64,000 nt of DNA from Sphingomonas kaistensis. GTDB lineage: Bacteria; Pseudomonadota; Alphaproteobacteria; Sphingomonadales; Sphingomonadaceae. Position 1 is the stretch's first letter. Each line of letters opens with the position of its first letter. The stretch spans positions 1,805,001-1,869,000 of the forward strand of contig NZ_JAATJC010000001.1 in assembly GCF_011927725.1 (NCBI RefSeq), in the 5' to 3' direction. Of the stretch, positions 43,945 through 54,056 are shown piece after piece. The position numbers were made by a program, and so were the translations under genes. The notes under the pieces are model-generated. The model saw only the letters and a list, made by a program, of their open reading frames with translations, made no database searches and had not been told where the DNA came from.

Positions 43945-46179
43945 ATGCAGCCCAGTGATACCGAGATCGAGGTCCCTTTCGACGCGGCTCTGTCCGAGCG
44001 CTACCTCGTCTATGCCCTGTCCACGATCACCGCGCGGTCGCTTCCCGACGTGCGCGACGGCCTGAAGCCGGTCCACCGCCGCCTGCTGTGGGCGATGCGA
44101 TTACTCCGCCTCGATCCCGCCGGCGCCTACAAGAAGTCCGCCCGCGTGGTCGGCGACGTTATCGGCAAGTACCACCCGCACGGTGACCAGTCGGTCTATG
44201 ACGCGATGGTCCGCCTCGCGCAGAGCTTCGCCCTTCGGTACCCGCTGGTCGACGGTCAGGGCAATTTCGGCAACATCGATGGCGATAACGCTGCCGCCTA
44301 CCGATATACGGAGGCCAAGCTGACCGCGATCGCGGCGCAGTTGATGCAGGGCCTGGACGAGGGGACGGTGGCGTTCCGGGCCACTTACAATGGCGAGGAA
44401 GAAGAGCCGGAGGTATTTCCCGGCCTGTTCCCCAACCTCCTCGCCAATGGCGCCAGCGGCATCGCCGTCGGCATGGCGACCAGCATCCCGCCGCACAACG
44501 TCACCGAGCTGATCGACGCGGCGATGCACCTGATCGACAACCCGGGCGCCGAGACACGCGACCTGATGGACTTCGTGTCGGGCCCGGATTTCCCGACCGG
44601 GGGGCTGCTGGTCGATGCGCGCGAGACGATCCTCGCAGCCTACGAAAGCGGTCGCGGAAGCTTCCGCCTGCGCGCGCGGGCGGCGCAGGAGAAGGAGAAG
44701 GGCGGCGGTTGGGACCTGGTAGTCACCGAAATTCCCTATGGAGTGCAGAAGGCCAAGCTGATCGAGCAGATCGCCGACCTCATCTCCAACAAGAAGCTGC
44801 CGATCCTTGCCGACGTCCGCGACGAGAGCGCCGAGGATCTGCGCATCGTGCTGGAGCCGCGCAGCCGCACGGTCGATCCGGCGCTTCTGCTGGAAAGCCT
44901 GTACCGGCTGACCGACCTCGAGATCCGCTTCCCGCTGAACCTCAACGTCCTCGACCAGCACCGCACCCCAGGCGTGATGGGGTTGAAGAGCTGCCTGACC
45001 GCCTGGCTATCGTTCCAGATCGAGGTGCTGCTTAACCGGGCGCGGACCCGTGTCGGCAAGATCGAGGACCGGCTGGAGCTGCTCGACGGCTTCCTGATCG
45101 CCTATCTCAACCTCGACAGGGTGATCGAGATCATTCGCACCGAGGACGAGCCCAAGGTGGTGATGATGGCCGAGTTCGGCCTTACCGACCGGCAGGCCGA
45201 GGCAATCCTCAACATGCGGCTGCGCAGTCTGCGCCGCCTAGAGGAGATGGAGATCGCCAAGGAGCGGACCGCGCTGGCGAAGGAGCGCGAGGATCTGCTC
45301 GGCCTGATCGAAAGCCCGCGGCGCCAGCGCAACCGGCTCAAGAAGGACCTTGAGGGGGTCAAGACGAAGTTCGGCGATCCGCGCCGGACCACGATCGAGG
45401 AGAAGCCGCTGGCGGCCCGCGCCGAGATCGACTGGTCGGCGATGATCGAGAAGGAGCCGATCACCGTTATCCTGTCGGCGCGCGGCTGGATCCGGGCGAT
45501 GAAGGGGCATCTGGCGCCCGAGGAGTTCGCCACCCTCAAGTTCCGCGAAGGCGACGAATTGTGGGGCAAGCCGCTCCATGCGCAGACCACCGACAAGATC
45601 CTGATCGCGGGCGAGAACGGGCGGGTCTACACGCTCGGCGGAGACAAATTGCCCGGTGGGCGCGGGTTCGGCGAGCCGGTTCGCCTCTCGCTCGATCTTC
45701 CGGCGGAGGTCGAGATTGCGGCGATGCTGGTGGTCAAGCCGACCGCGCGGCTGCTTACCGCCAGCAGCGACGGGCGGGGTTTCCTGACCAGCGGCGAAGC
45801 GGTGCTGGCCGAAACGCGCAAGGGCAAGCAGCTGATGAACCTGCGCCCCGGTGCCAAGCTGCAGGTGCTGCGCCCGGTGCCGCAGGATGCCGAAACGGTT
45901 GCGGTGGTCGGCGACAATCGCAAGCTCCTCGTCTTCAATCTCTCCGAATTGCCTGAGATGGGCCGTGGTTCGGGCGTGCAGCTTCAACGCTATCGCGACG
46001 GCGGGCTGGCCGACATCGCTCTGCTCAAGGCCGGTGAGGGGCTGAGCTGGAGCATGGGCGGAGACAGCGGCCGAACGCGCACCGAAGGCGACCTCACGCC
46101 CTGGAAGGCGATCCGCGGGGCAAGCGGTCGCATGGCGCCGCTCGGCTTCCCGCGCAGCAATCGCTTTCAGGATGATTGA
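43945..46179 (+). CDS. parC: DNA topoisomerase IV subunit A
   Basis: A 744-residue protein from the ATG at 43945, 15 bp after the ThiD-VOC gene. The breakage-reunion domain holds [34 protein letters not shown] and the catalytic Y121 after R120 in [11 protein letters not shown]; a coiled stretch at about 415-490 and a C-terminal beta-pinwheel (about 500-730) follow. The pinwheel lacks a GyrA-box QRRGGKG, supporting ParC over GyrA. It decatenates daughter chromosomes with ParE, which is not in the window. At the quinolone-determining position where E. coli has Ser80, this protein has Gln82; the acidic D86 is kept. Confidence 0.93.
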   Translation: MQPSDTEIEVPFDAALSERYLVYALSTITARSLPDVRDGLKPVHRRLLWAMRLLRLDPAGAYKKSARVVGDVIGKYHPHGDQSVYDAMVRLAQSFALRYPLVDGQGNFGNIDGDNAAAYRYTEAKLTAIAAQLMQGLDEGTVAFRATYNGEEEEPEVFPGLFPNLLANGASGIAVGMATSIPPHNVTELIDAAMHLIDNPGAETRDLMDFVSGPDFPTGGLLVDARETILAAYESGRGSFRLRARAAQEKEKGGGWDLVVTEIPYGVQKAKLIEQIADLISNKKLPILADVRDESAEDLRIVLEPRSRTVDPALLLESLYRLTDLEIRFPLNLNVLDQHRTPGVMGLKSCLTAWLSFQIEVLLNRARTRVGKIEDRLELLDGFLIAYLNLDRVIEIIRTEDEPKVVMMAEFGLTDRQAEAILNMRLRSLRRLEEMEIAKERTALAKEREDLLGLIESPRRQRNRLKKDLEGVKTKFGDPRRTTIEEKPLAARAEIDWSAMIEKEPITVILSARGWIRAMKGHLAPEEFATLKFREGDELWGKPLHAQTTDKILIAGENGRVYTLGGDKLPGGRGFGEPVRLSLDLPAEVEIAAMLVVKPTARLLTASSDGRGFLTSGEAVLAETRKGKQLMNLRPGAKLQVLRPVPQDAETVAVVGDNRKLLVFNLSELPEMGRGSGVQLQRYRDGGLADIALLKAGEGLSWSMGGDSGRTRTEGDLTPWKAIRGASGRMAPLGFPRSNRFQDD

Positions 46180-46197
46180 TTGGCGTTAAACTCCCGC

Positions 46198-46214
46198 TTC
46201 GACTCGGAGTCGAA
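46198..46214. promoter_or_regulatory. Perfect 8-bp palindrome upstream of the S9 peptidase gene
   Basis: TTCGACTC and GAGTCGAA flank one G, ending 16 bp before the peptidase ATG and just ahead of its AGGGGGAG ribosome site. It could be a repressor operator or a hairpin that masks the ribosome site. It lies in the 51-bp gap after parC. Confidence 0.4.
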
Positions 46215-46230
46215 AAGGGGGAGATAATCG

Positions 46231-48249
46231 ATGCGCCGACTGCTTCTTGCCGCGACCGCGGCAGCCACTCTTGTGACCGGAGCCGCCGTGGCCCAGACGA
46301 GCCTTCCGCTGATCCCCCGCGACGTCCTGTTCGGTAATCCCGAAAAGGCAAACGCGCGCATCTCGCCCGACGGCAAGTGGCTGAGCTGGACCGCGCCGGT
46401 CGACGGGGTAATGAACATCTGGGTCGCCCCGGCATCTGACCCCGCCGCCGCAAAGGCGGTGACGGCCGAAAAGACCCGTCCGATCCGCAGCTACTTCTGG
46501 GCGCCGGACAGTTCGTCGGTGCTGTTCGTCAACGACAAGGGCGGCGACGAGGACTTCCTGCTCTACGCCGCGAGCCCGACCGGCGGCGACGCCCGGCTGC
46601 TGACCCCGTTCACCAAGACCACCGTCCAAGTGGTCAGCATCTCGCCCACTATCCGCGACCGCATCCTGATCGGGCTGAACAACCGCGATCCGAAGTGGCA
46701 CGACGTCCACAGCCTCGACCTCAAGACCGGCAAGACGACGCCGGTGATGATGAACGAGGGCGAGTTCGCGGGCTTTGTCGCCGATGCGGGGCTGAACGTC
46801 CGGATGGCGAGCAAGCCGCGCAAGGATGGCGGCAGCGATTTCTACAAGATCGAAGGCAACAAGGCGGCGGCGACGCCATTCGCCAGCGTCGGCCTGGAAG
46901 ATGCGCAGACCACCTCGCCCGCCGGGTTCACCGCAGACGGCAAGACGCTTTACTGGGTCGACAGCCGCGGCCGCGACACGGCGGCACTGGTCGCGCAGGA
47001 CGTCGCCAGTGGAAAGACCCGGATCCTGGCGCAGGACGCTCGGGCCGACATTGGCGGCGGGATCGCCAATCCGCGTACCGGCGTGCTCGAAGGCTATTCG
47101 GTCAATTACCTGCGCAACGACTGGAAACCCGTCGGCACTGCCATCGCCGGCGACCTGGCCTTCCTCAAGGCACAGCTGAAGGGTGACTTCGGCATCTCCT
47201 CGCGGACCACGGACGACCGTTTGTGGGTGGTCGGCGCGGCCGACGCCGACCGTCCCAGTTCGACCTATCTCTATGATCGCCAGGCCAAGAAGCTGACCAA
47301 GCTGTTCGACAGCCGTCCGAAGCTGGCCGGCCTGCCGCTGAGCCCGATGCAGACGCTGGAGATCAAGAGCCGCGACGGCCTGACCCTGCCGAGCTACCTG
47401 ACCCTTCCGCCGGGAAGCGACAGCAATGGCGACGGGCGGCCCGACAAGGCGGTGCCGATGGTCTTGCTGGTCCATGGCGGTCCGTGGGGTCGCGACGGTT
47501 ATGGCTTCAACGGCTATCACCAGTGGCTGGCCAATCGCGGCTATGCGGTGATGTCGGTCAATTTCCGGGCCTCGACCGGGTTCGGGAAGAAGTTCCTGGC
47601 CGCCGGCAACGGCACCTGGGGTCGCGAGATGCAGAACGACCTGCTCGACGCGGTCGACTGGGCGGTGAAGAACGGGATCACCACCGACGACAAGGTGGCG
47701 ATCATGGGCGGAAGCTACGGCGGCTATGCGACGCTTGCCGGCATGGCCTTTACCCCGACCGAATTCGCCTGCGGCGTGGCGATCGTCGCGCCGTCCAATC
47801 TCAACACCCTGCTTGCATCCATCCCGGCCTATTGGGAGGCCGGACGGGCCCAGCTGTACGGGCGGATGGCCGATCCCAACACCGAGGCGGGCAAGGCCTG
47901 GCTGAAAGAACGCTCGCCGCTCTATTCCGCCGACAAGATCCAGCGGCCGCTGCTGATCGGGCAGGGCGCCAACGACCCGCGGGTCAAGCAGGCCGAGGCC
48001 GACCAGATCGTCGACGCCATGCGCAGCCGCAACATCCCGGTGACCTACGTGCTGTTCCCCGACGAGGGCCACGGCTTCGCCAGGCCGGTCAACAACATCG
48101 CCTTCAACGCGGTGACCGAGAACTTCCTGTCGAAGTGCCTCGGTGGGCGGGCCGAGCCGATCGGTGACACGGTCGCCAAATCGACCGCCAAGGTCCCGCA
48201 TGGGGCCGAATTCTCACCCGGGCTGAAGGAGGCGATGGGCGGCAAGTAG
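46231..48249 (+). CDS. Exported S9-family prolyl oligopeptidase-type peptidase
   Basis: A 671-residue serine peptidase with a signal peptide ending near AAVAQ. Residues about 30-370 form a beta-propeller of YWTD/DPP-like repeats, and about 400-640 the alpha/beta hydrolase with S495 in GGSYGGYA, D582 in QGANDPRV and H614 in DEGHGF. It likely removes dipeptides or cuts short peptides in the periplasm, complementing the POT transporter. AGGGGGAGA lies about 7 nt before the ATG. Two hairpins follow its stop. Confidence 0.92.
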   Translation: MRRLLLAATAAATLVTGAAVAQTSLPLIPRDVLFGNPEKANARISPDGKWLSWTAPVDGVMNIWVAPASDPAAAKAVTAEKTRPIRSYFWAPDSSSVLFVNDKGGDEDFLLYAASPTGGDARLLTPFTKTTVQVVSISPTIRDRILIGLNNRDPKWHDVHSLDLKTGKTTPVMMNEGEFAGFVADAGLNVRMASKPRKDGGSDFYKIEGNKAAATPFASVGLEDAQTTSPAGFTADGKTLYWVDSRGRDTAALVAQDVASGKTRILAQDARADIGGGIANPRTGVLEGYSVNYLRNDWKPVGTAIAGDLAFLKAQLKGDFGISSRTTDDRLWVVGAADADRPSSTYLYDRQAKKLTKLFDSRPKLAGLPLSPMQTLEIKSRDGLTLPSYLTLPPGSDSNGDGRPDKAVPMVLLVHGGPWGRDGYGFNGYHQWLANRGYAVMSVNFRASTGFGKKFLAAGNGTWGREMQNDLLDAVDWAVKNGITTDDKVAIMGGSYGGYATLAGMAFTPTEFACGVAIVAPSNLNTLLASIPAYWEAGRAQLYGRMADPNTEAGKAWLKERSPLYSADKIQRPLLIGQGANDPRVKQAEADQIVDAMRSRNIPVTYVLFPDEGHGFARPVNNIAFNAVTENFLSKCLGGRAEPIGDTVAKSTAKVPHGAEFSPGLKEAMGGK

Positions 48250-48269
48250 CCCACTCGATCGAAGGTGCG

Positions 48270-48336
48270 GAGCGAAGCCGGGGACTGCCCTCCGGCTTCG
48301 CTCGGCCGTCGAAAGAATGCCGGCTTTGTCGGCATT
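48270..48336 (+). repeat. Two successive inverted repeats after the S9 peptidase gene
   Basis: A perfect 12-bp stem GAGCGAAGCCGG/CCGGCTTCGCTC (48270-48281 with 48292-48303, 10-nt loop) is followed by a second stem AATGCCG/CGGCATT (48316-48322 with 48330-48336). There is no long T tract, so termination would be atypical; a REP-like intergenic element is the alternative. Confidence 0.5.
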
Positions 48337-48387
48337 TGACCGCTCCAGCGCTCGACATCGGCGCCCCCAGTTCCCATGGAGAGGGGC

Positions 48388-49461
48388 ATGGCGAAACTTG
48401 GAAACTGGGCAAGCATCATAGGTCCCCTTCTGGGGTGGGCGCTGGTCCTGGCGGGCATGTCGATCAGCATCTCGCCGCTGATCACCGGCATCGTGCTGAT
48501 CGGGGTGGTGATCGCCGCCGTTCATCATGCCGAGCTGGTCGCGCACCGCGTGGGCGAGCCGTTCGGGACCCTGATCCTTGCCGTCGCGGTGACGATCATC
48601 GAGGTGGGGCTGATCCTGTCGCTGATGCTTGCCAACCGCGAGGCGGCCTCCACGCTTGCCCGCGACACGGTGTTCGCGGCGGCGATGATCATCATGAACC
48701 TGCTGCTCGGCCTGTGCCTGATCGCGGCGTCGCGGCACCAGAAGGAAGTGCGCTTCACCCGCACCGGCGCCACTGCTGCGCTGAGTACGCTGGCGACCTT
48801 GATGGTGCTGACCCTAGTCCTGCCGAACTTCACCACCAGCGTGGCTGGGCCAATCTACAGCAATACCCAGCTCGCCTTCGTCGCCGCCTTTTCGCTGATC
48901 CTCTATCTGGTGTTCGTGTTCGTCCAGACGGTGGGCAACCGCGACTATTTCCTGCCCAGGGGCGACCTTCAGAAATCGCCGGATGCGCACGCGCCGAGGC
49001 CCGACCTCAGGACCACCTGGATCTCTTTCGGCGTGCTGCTCATCAGCCTTGGCGCAGTGATCCTGCTCGCCAAGTCACTGTCCGGACCGCTCGAACAGGC
49101 GGTGACCTCAGCCGGGCTGCCGCTGTCCCTGGTCGGCATCGCAATCGCCGCCATCGTCCTGCTGCCCGAAGGGGTGGCGGCAGTGCGTGCAGCGCGGTCC
49201 AATCGGCTTCAGACCAGCCTCAATCTGGCACTGGGATCGGCGCTGGCGACGATCGGGCTGACCATTCCGGCGGTGACCGTCGCTTCCTTCGCGCTCGGGC
49301 TGCCACTGGCGCTCGGGCTCGACAACAAGAGCGTGACGTTGCTCGCGCTGACCCTGTTCATCGGCAGCCTGTCGCTGGCGCGCGGGCGGACGACGCTGCT
49401 TCACGGGTCGGTGCACCTGGCCATCTTCGCGGCCTATCTGCTGACCACCATCATCCCGTGA
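48388..49461 (+). CDS. ChaA-like Ca2+/H+ antiporter
   Basis: A 357-residue membrane protein with about eleven helices. The ATG at 48388 has GGAGAGG 5-6 nt upstream and is preferred to one at 48376. Two inverted repeat halves each carry an acidic cation motif: [32 protein letters not shown] in the first (E in GEPFGT and IIE) and [41 protein letters not shown] in the second. This is the calcium/cation exchanger fold of the ChaA type. It exports Ca2+ (or Na+/K+) in exchange for protons. Its stop overlaps the start of the thioesterase gene. Confidence 0.9.
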   Translation: MAKLGNWASIIGPLLGWALVLAGMSISISPLITGIVLIGVVIAAVHHAELVAHRVGEPFGTLILAVAVTIIEVGLILSLMLANREAASTLARDTVFAAAMIIMNLLLGLCLIAASRHQKEVRFTRTGATAALSTLATLMVLTLVLPNFTTSVAGPIYSNTQLAFVAAFSLILYLVFVFVQTVGNRDYFLPRGDLQKSPDAHAPRPDLRTTWISFGVLLISLGAVILLAKSLSGPLEQAVTSAGLPLSLVGIAIAAIVLLPEGVAAVRAARSNRLQTSLNLALGSALATIGLTIPAVTVASFALGLPLALGLDNKSVTLLALTLFIGSLSLARGRTTLLHGSVHLAIFAAYLLTTIIP

Positions 49462-50252
49462 CGGACGCCGTGGACCACCCCTCGCTTGCCGCCGTCGTCT
49501 CCTCGCTTGCCGGCGATCCGCTGTCGCTCGATGCCCCGCCGAGCTGGAGCCAGGGGCGGACGCTCTATGGCGGCATGACGGCAGCGCTGGCCTGGGCCGC
49601 CGCCGTGCGGACGGTGCCCGATCTGCCGCCGCTCCGCTCGGTCCAGGCCGCCTTCATCGGGCCGGCCGCGGGATGCCTCACCATCGAACCTTTGGTCCTG
49701 CGCCGCGGCAAGTCGGCGACCACGGTCGGCGTGGACGTCCACGGCGAGGCGGGCCTGGCCGCGAGGCTGACCTTCTTCTGCGGTGCGGCGCGGCCCTCGA
49801 AAGTGGCCCACGAGCGGGTGACGGCACCGGCCGCACCGGCGCCGGACGACCTTCCGGCGGTGCTGACGGCAGGGCAGGGGCCGACCTTTGCGGCCAATTA
49901 CGACATCCGGCACGTCTCGGGCGGCCTGCCGTTCAGCGGCGGCGAGCCCGAATTCGTTATGTGGGCGCGGATGCGCGAGGCCGGCGGCGCCGATCCCCTG
50001 GTGTCGCTGATCGCGCTCGCCGACGTCCTTCCGCCGGCCTCCATGCCGGTGTTCCCGGAATTTGGGGTAATCAGCAGTCTTTCGTGGAGCTTCGACCTCG
50101 ATCGCCTGCCCGACGATGCTTCTGCCTGGTATCTGTGCAGCGCGACCTCGCAAAGCACGGCGGATGGCTATTCACGCCAGGCTATGGACGTGTGGGATGC
50201 CTCCGGCCGCCGGATCCTGGCGGGAAGCCAGACGGTCGCGATCTTCGTCTAG
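49458..50252 (+). CDS. Acyl-CoA thioesterase, double-hotdog TesB-like
   Basis: A 264-residue protein with a GTG at 49458 sharing four bases with the antiporter stop. It has two hotdog halves: [25 protein letters not shown] (with GG before the central helix) and [35 protein letters not shown] in the first; [11 protein letters not shown] and a [61 protein letters not shown] end in the second. This matches acyl-CoA thioesterase domain proteins that hydrolyse CoA esters in the cytosol. Substrate range unknown. Confidence 0.85.
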   Translation: MTDAVDHPSLAAVVSSLAGDPLSLDAPPSWSQGRTLYGGMTAALAWAAAVRTVPDLPPLRSVQAAFIGPAAGCLTIEPLVLRRGKSATTVGVDVHGEAGLAARLTFFCGAARPSKVAHERVTAPAAPAPDDLPAVLTAGQGPTFAANYDIRHVSGGLPFSGGEPEFVMWARMREAGGADPLVSLIALADVLPPASMPVFPEFGVISSLSWSFDLDRLPDDASAWYLCSATSQSTADGYSRQAMDVWDASGRRILAGSQTVAIFV

Positions 50253-50329
50253 GCCGGAGCTTCGTTGCGCCGCGGGCAGGCGGCTTCTATGGCGTGGCGA
50301 ACTACTTCCTCAAAAGAAAGCGTATGCCC

Positions 50330-51112
50330 ATGGCTCGCCGCCGCCAGATCTACGAAGGCAAGGCCAAGATCCTGTACGAGGGTCCCGAGCCTGGCACGCT
50401 GATCCAGTATTTCAAGGATGATGCGACCGCCTTCAACGCGCAGAAGCGCGGCACGATCAGCGGCAAGGGCGTGATCAACAACCGGATTTCGGAGCATATC
50501 TTCACGTCGCTCTCGACGATCGGCGTGCCGACCCACTTCATCCGCCGGCTCAACATGCGCGAGCAATTGATCCGCCAGGTCGAGATCGTTCCGATCGAGG
50601 TCGTGGTGCGCAATGTCGCGGCCGGCTCGCTGTCGAAGCGGCTGGGGATCGAGGAAGGCACCCAGCTGCCCCGCACGATCATCGAATATTACCTCAAGGA
50701 CGACGCGTTGGGCGACCCCTTGGTCACCGACGAGCATATCGCCTGCTTCGGCTGGGCGAGCCAGGAGGAGATGAACGACATCGCCGACATGGCGATCCGC
50801 GTGAACGACTTCATGGCCGGCCTGTTCGCGGCGATCGGAATCCGCCTGGTCGACTTCAAGCTGGAGTTCGGGCGGGTGTGGGAGAACGACTTCTCGCGCA
50901 TCATCCTGGCCGACGAGATCAGCCCCGACGGCTGCCGCCTGTGGGACATGCGTTCGGGCGAGAAGCTCGACAAGGATCGCTTCCGGCAGGGTCTGGGCGG
51001 CGAGGCCGAAGCCTATCAGGAAGTCGCCCGGCGGCTTGGCCTGCTCGAGGGACAGGAAGGGGAGAACAGCGTTCTCGACTTCGACAGTCATCGGAAGAAG
51101 CGCGGCAAGTAA
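50330..51112 (+). CDS. purC: Phosphoribosylaminoimidazole-succinocarboxamide (SAICAR) synthase
   Basis: A 260-residue ATP-dependent enzyme joining CAIR and aspartate in purine synthesis. [68 protein letters not shown] and the [13 protein letters not shown] metal/substrate motif are typical. The ATG at 50330 matches the usual N-terminus; one at 50324 would add two residues. It sits alone, without purS/purQ/purL downstream, where an outer-membrane protein gene follows after 221 bp. Confidence 0.95.
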   Translation: MARRRQIYEGKAKILYEGPEPGTLIQYFKDDATAFNAQKRGTISGKGVINNRISEHIFTSLSTIGVPTHFIRRLNMREQLIRQVEIVPIEVVVRNVAAGSLSKRLGIEEGTQLPRTIIEYYLKDDALGDPLVTDEHIACFGWASQEEMNDIADMAIRVNDFMAGLFAAIGIRLVDFKLEFGRVWENDFSRIILADEISPDGCRLWDMRSGEKLDKDRFRQGLGGEAEAYQEVARRLGLLEGQEGENSVLDFDSHRKKRGK

Positions 51113-51163
51113 CATTCATGTGACTGGAAAAGCGAAACCCAGGTTAACCTTTCCCGTTTCGAA

Positions 51164-51181
51164 GATGAACCGATGTTCATC
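51164..51181. promoter_or_regulatory. Palindrome in the leader of the outer-membrane protein gene
   Basis: GATGAAC and GTTCATC flank CGAT, in the AT-richer 221-bp region between purC and the outer-membrane protein gene (start 51334). The region otherwise holds no gene, and this is the only clear symmetry. It could be an operator. Confidence 0.35.
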
Positions 51182-51333
51182 AACATGGCAGCGGCAAGGT
51201 ATTTGCCTTTCGCTTGCATGAACGGCGCAACTTCTTCTCCCGATCATCTTTCATTCACGCACACGGCATCACATCTGGCCGTGAGCAGCGAGTTGCTTTG
51301 GGCTGCTCCAATGAAAAGATCAGGAGAATATCT

Positions 51334-51897
51334 GTGAAAAAGTTTGTTGCGCTGACCGCCGTCGCCACCGCCGCCCTTGCCGCCACCCCGGCGCTTGCGC
51401 AGGCGCCGCAGGGTCCGCGCGTCGAGGCGCTGGTCGGCTATGATGCCCCGCGCATCAAGGTCAACGAAGGCGGCATCACCGGCACCTTCAAGGACGAAGG
51501 CGTCGCCTATGGCGTCGGTGCCGGCTACGACTTCGCGCTCAGCAACGGCGCGTCGCTCGGTGTCGACGTCGAAGCTAGCGATTCGACCATGAAGGAAACC
51601 AACGCGGCCGGCACCCTGCGTGCCGAGCGTGACCTTTATGCCGGCGGCCGCGTCAGCTTCCCGCTGGGTGCCGATGGCAGCAACGCCTACCTGAAGGGTG
51701 GCTACACCAACGCCCGCTTCAGCGCCGAGAGCGGCGCCCTTCGTGCCAAGCAGGACCTCGACGGTTATCGCCTCGGTGGCGGTGCCCAGTTCGCGGTGGC
51801 CGGCAAGGCCTACGTCGGCGGCGAGTATCGCTTCAGCGATTACGAGAACGACGTCCGTCGTCACCAGATCGTCGCGACGCTCGGTACGCGCTTCTAA
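51334..51897 (+). CDS. Small outer-membrane beta-barrel protein (opacity/OmpA-barrel type)
   Basis: A 187-residue protein with a GTG start and AGGAG 7 nt upstream; longer readings to 51214 lack a signal peptide at the N-terminus. The signal ends in PALAQ. The mature part has alternating strands ending in aromatic residues (VEALVGYDAP, YGVGAGYDF, YAGGRVSF, YLKGGYTNARF, YVGGEYRFSDYE) and a final strand IVATLGTRF with the terminal Phe needed for barrel insertion. An eight-stranded barrel is expected. Its role is probably structural or in adhesion. It ends at a clear terminator. Confidence 0.88.
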   Translation: MKKFVALTAVATAALAATPALAQAPQGPRVEALVGYDAPRIKVNEGGITGTFKDEGVAYGVGAGYDFALSNGASLGVDVEASDSTMKETNAAGTLRAERDLYAGGRVSFPLGADGSNAYLKGGYTNARFSAESGALRAKQDLDGYRLGGGAQFAVAGKAYVGGEYRFSDYENDVRRHQIVATLGTRF

Positions 51898-51922
51898 GCG
51901 CTGACCCGATTGTCACGGGAAA

Positions 51923-51956
51923 GGGCGTCCGGCTGGTCCGGGCGCCCTTTTTCATT
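51923..51956 (+). terminator. Intrinsic terminator of the outer-membrane protein gene
   Basis: A 10-bp stem (51923-51932 with 51938-51947, one T-G wobble, 5-nt loop) is followed by TTTTTCATTTT. It lies 26 bp after the stop codon. Confidence 0.88.
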
Positions 51957-52009
51957 TTGCGCGGAAATCTGCTATGGTTCCGGCTCCCGAATGAAGAAGG
52001 AGCGCGGCC

Positions 52010-52180
52010 ATGATCGAGGACAGCCGCATCTATTTCGCCCGCCGCGCCGCCGAGGAGCAGGAGCGGGCCGAGAAATCGACCGACCCGGTCGCGGCCGGGG
52101 TCCACCGCCGCCTGCAGCGGGTCTATGCCGAGCGGGCCAGTGTCGGCGAGCGCTGGCAGGCGCCAGAGGTGATCGGCTAG
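52010..52180 (+). CDS. 56-residue helical protein, function unknown
   Basis: An ATG at 52010 with AAGGAG 7 nt upstream opens a 57-codon frame ending in TAG. The product begins MIEDSRIYFARRAAEEQERAEK and is a charged amphipathic helix (RRAAEEQERAEKS), then a short turn and a second helix (VHRRLQRVYAERASVGERW). It is cytosolic. Short proteins with an MIEDxRYFxxRAxxE-type start are, as I recall, common in sphingomonads and uncharacterised. Its stop overlaps the stop of ilvC on the other strand. Confidence 0.72.
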   Translation: MIEDSRIYFARRAAEEQERAEKSTDPVAAGVHRRLQRVYAERASVGERWQAPEVIG

Positions 52181-53139
52181 AGTAGCGACTTGCGCGCGGC
52201 CTCCAGCGCCGATGTCGCGGCCGTTTTCCGCTGGGCCCGCAATCGCGGGTAATCCGCTGCTGCCTCGGCACTGAGTGACCGGGCGAAAGCGTCGCTCCGC
52301 AGATCGGCCAGAACGGCTTTCATCCGCGCCCTGACCCCGTCGTCCACCAGCTGCGGCCCGCCGAGCGAGGCGCCGAACTCGGCCGTATTGCTGATCGCTT
52401 CGCGCATTCCGGCAATGCCGCGGGCTTCGACCAGGTCGGCGAGCAGTTTCAACTCGGACACGCATTCCAGATAGGCGAGCTGCGGTTCGATCCCGGCCTC
52501 GACCAGCGTCTCGAAACCGGCTTCGAGAAGGGCCGGAACCGCACCCCATACGACGGCGGCCTCGTTGAAAAGATCCGACACCGTTTCCTGTTCGAAGGTG
52601 GAGCGGAGCACGCCGGCACCCGGGCGCCCACTGCCCAGCGCCTGCGCGAAGGCGAGGGCCAGCGGCCAGGCCGCGCCGGTCGCATCCTGCGCGACCGCCG
52701 CCAGCGCGACCATGCCGCGACCCTCGACGTACAGGCTGCGCAGGGCGGCGCCGGGACCCTTGGGCGCGACCATGATCACGTCGAGGTCGCGGCGCGGCGC
52801 GATGAGGCCGTAGTGGATCGAGAGGCCGTGCGCGAAGTCGACCGCTGCGCCCGGCTTCAGCGCGTCCTCGATCTCGGCATAGATGGCGGGAAGATGTTCG
52901 TCGGGGGCAAGCAGGGCGACGATATCGGCCCCACGTGCAGCATCGACGGGAGTGCAGATGTCCAGCCCCTCGCTGCGGGCCTGGTCTGCGCGCGGGCTGC
53001 CCGCGCGCAGGCCGAGCCGCACCCCAATGCCGCTGTCGCGCAGGTTGAGGGCCTGGGCGCGGCCCTGGTTGCCGAAGCCGATGATCGCGACCGTTCGGCC
53101 GGCCAGCGGAGCGGGATCGAGGTCGGCGTCGCCTAGCAT
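52177..53139 (-). CDS. ilvC: Divergent ketol-acid reductoisomerase
   Basis: A 320-residue NADPH enzyme of branched-chain amino acid synthesis, isomerising and reducing acetolactate or acetohydroxybutyrate. The fold is clear ([35 protein letters not shown]), and all catalytic residues are kept: H104, K127, D189, E193, E225, E229 and S250. It differs from typical forms in the nucleotide loop (GFGNQGRA rather than GYGSQGHA), in [13 protein letters not shown] and in a shortened, re-worked C-terminus, so it looks like a diverged lineage. It overlaps miaA by 7 bp. I would expect ilvB and ilvN nearby; they are absent. Confidence 0.82.
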   Translation of the reverse strand: MLGDADLDPAPLAGRTVAIIGFGNQGRAQALNLRDSGIGVRLGLRAGSPRADQARSEGLDICTPVDAARGADIVALLAPDEHLPAIYAEIEDALKPGAAVDFAHGLSIHYGLIAPRRDLDVIMVAPKGPGAALRSLYVEGRGMVALAAVAQDATGAAWPLALAFAQALGSGRPGAGVLRSTFEQETVSDLFNEAAVVWGAVPALLEAGFETLVEAGIEPQLAYLECVSELKLLADLVEARGIAGMREAISNTAEFGASLGGPQLVDDGVRARMKAVLADLRSDAFARSLSAEAAADYPRLRAQRKTAATSALEAARKSLL

Positions 53140-54056
53140 CCGCGTTCCTTGGCGGCGGCCAGCAGGCTGCGCAAGGCGGCGTCGGGATCAGCCTCCCGGT
53201 CAAGGCCCAGTTCCTGCCCGCGAAACCAGGTCCGCTGGCGCTTGGCATATTGCCGGGTGGCGAGCTGGCCGGCAGCGACCATGGTTGCGCGATCCGTCTC
53301 GCCGGACAGATAGCGCGCGATCTCGGGCACGCCGATCGCGCGCATGACGGGCAGGGTGGGGGAGAGGCCGCGAGCGAGCAGATCGCTCACCTCGTCGAGA
53401 GCGCGGTCCTCGACCATCGCGGCGAAGCGCCGGTCGATCCGGGCGGCGAGTAGCTGGGGGTCGGGGAGGAGGATCGTCCCGAACAAGGCGACCTCGCCGC
53501 GAATGCCGCCGAGCGTCCGTTGCTGCCAGCTTGCGAGGGGCGATCCGGTCGACAGCACCACTTCCAGCGCGCGGGCGATGCGCGTGGTGTCGTTGGCGTG
53601 GAGCCGCGCGGCGGCGGCGGGATCGTGCTCGGCCAGGCGGCGCTGGTTATCGGTCACCGGGGCGGCACGAACTTCGGCGCGGATGGCGGGGTCGATCGGC
53701 GGCACCTGCGCGATGCCGTCGAGCAGCGTGCGAAGGTAGAGGCCCGTTCCGCCAACGAGGACCGGTAGCTGGCCGCGTCCATGCACCTCGTCGATGACCG
53801 CCTTCGCTTCGACGGCCCAGTCGGCGGCGCTGCACGCCAGCGCCCCGTCGCGGTGCCCGAACAGGCGGTGTTCGACCCCTGCCATTTCCTCCGCGCCGGG
53901 GCGTGCGCTGAGCACCCGAAGGTCGGCATAGACCTGCGCGCTGTCGGCGTTGACGATCACGCCGTTCGTGCGTTGTGCGAACGTCACCGCGAGTGCCGAC
54001 TTGCCGCTGGCTGTCGGCCCTGCGATGACGCACAGAGGAGGAACGCCCTTGTTCAT
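53133..54056 (-). CDS. miaA: tRNA dimethylallyltransferase
   Basis: A 307-residue enzyme that attaches dimethylallyl to A37 of tRNAs reading UNN codons. [15 protein letters not shown] (P-loop, near residue 11), [42 protein letters not shown] and the C-terminal [11 protein letters not shown] and [14 protein letters not shown] are hallmarks. The ATG at 54056 fits the normal start. The serB start codon (TTG at 54049) lies inside its first codons on the other strand. It overlaps the diverged ilvC gene at its 3' end. Confidence 0.94.
   Translation of the reverse strand: MNKGVPPLCVIAGPTASGKSALAVTFAQRTNGVIVNADSAQVYADLRVLSARPGAEEMAGVEHRLFGHRDGALACSAADWAVEAKAVIDEVHGRGQLPVLVGGTGLYLRTLLDGIAQVPPIDPAIRAEVRAAPVTDNQRRLAEHDPAAAARLHANDTTRIARALEVVLSTGSPLASWQQRTLGGIRGEVALFGTILLPDPQLLAARIDRRFAAMVEDRALDEVSDLLARGLSPTLPVMRAIGVPEIARYLSGETDRATMVAAGQLATRQYAKRQRTWFRGQELGLDREADPDAALRSLLAAAKERGC

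Noticed and set aside
46186..48201. A 671-codon minus-strand frame opposite the S9 peptidase
   Set aside because: The plus-strand frame has an intact catalytic triad and ribosome site; the minus frame is a composition artefact.
51910..52185. A 91-codon plus-strand frame overlapping the 56-residue gene
   Set aside because: It starts inside a terminator hairpin and is Arg/Gly/Pro-rich; the 56-codon frame has the ribosome site at the correct distance.
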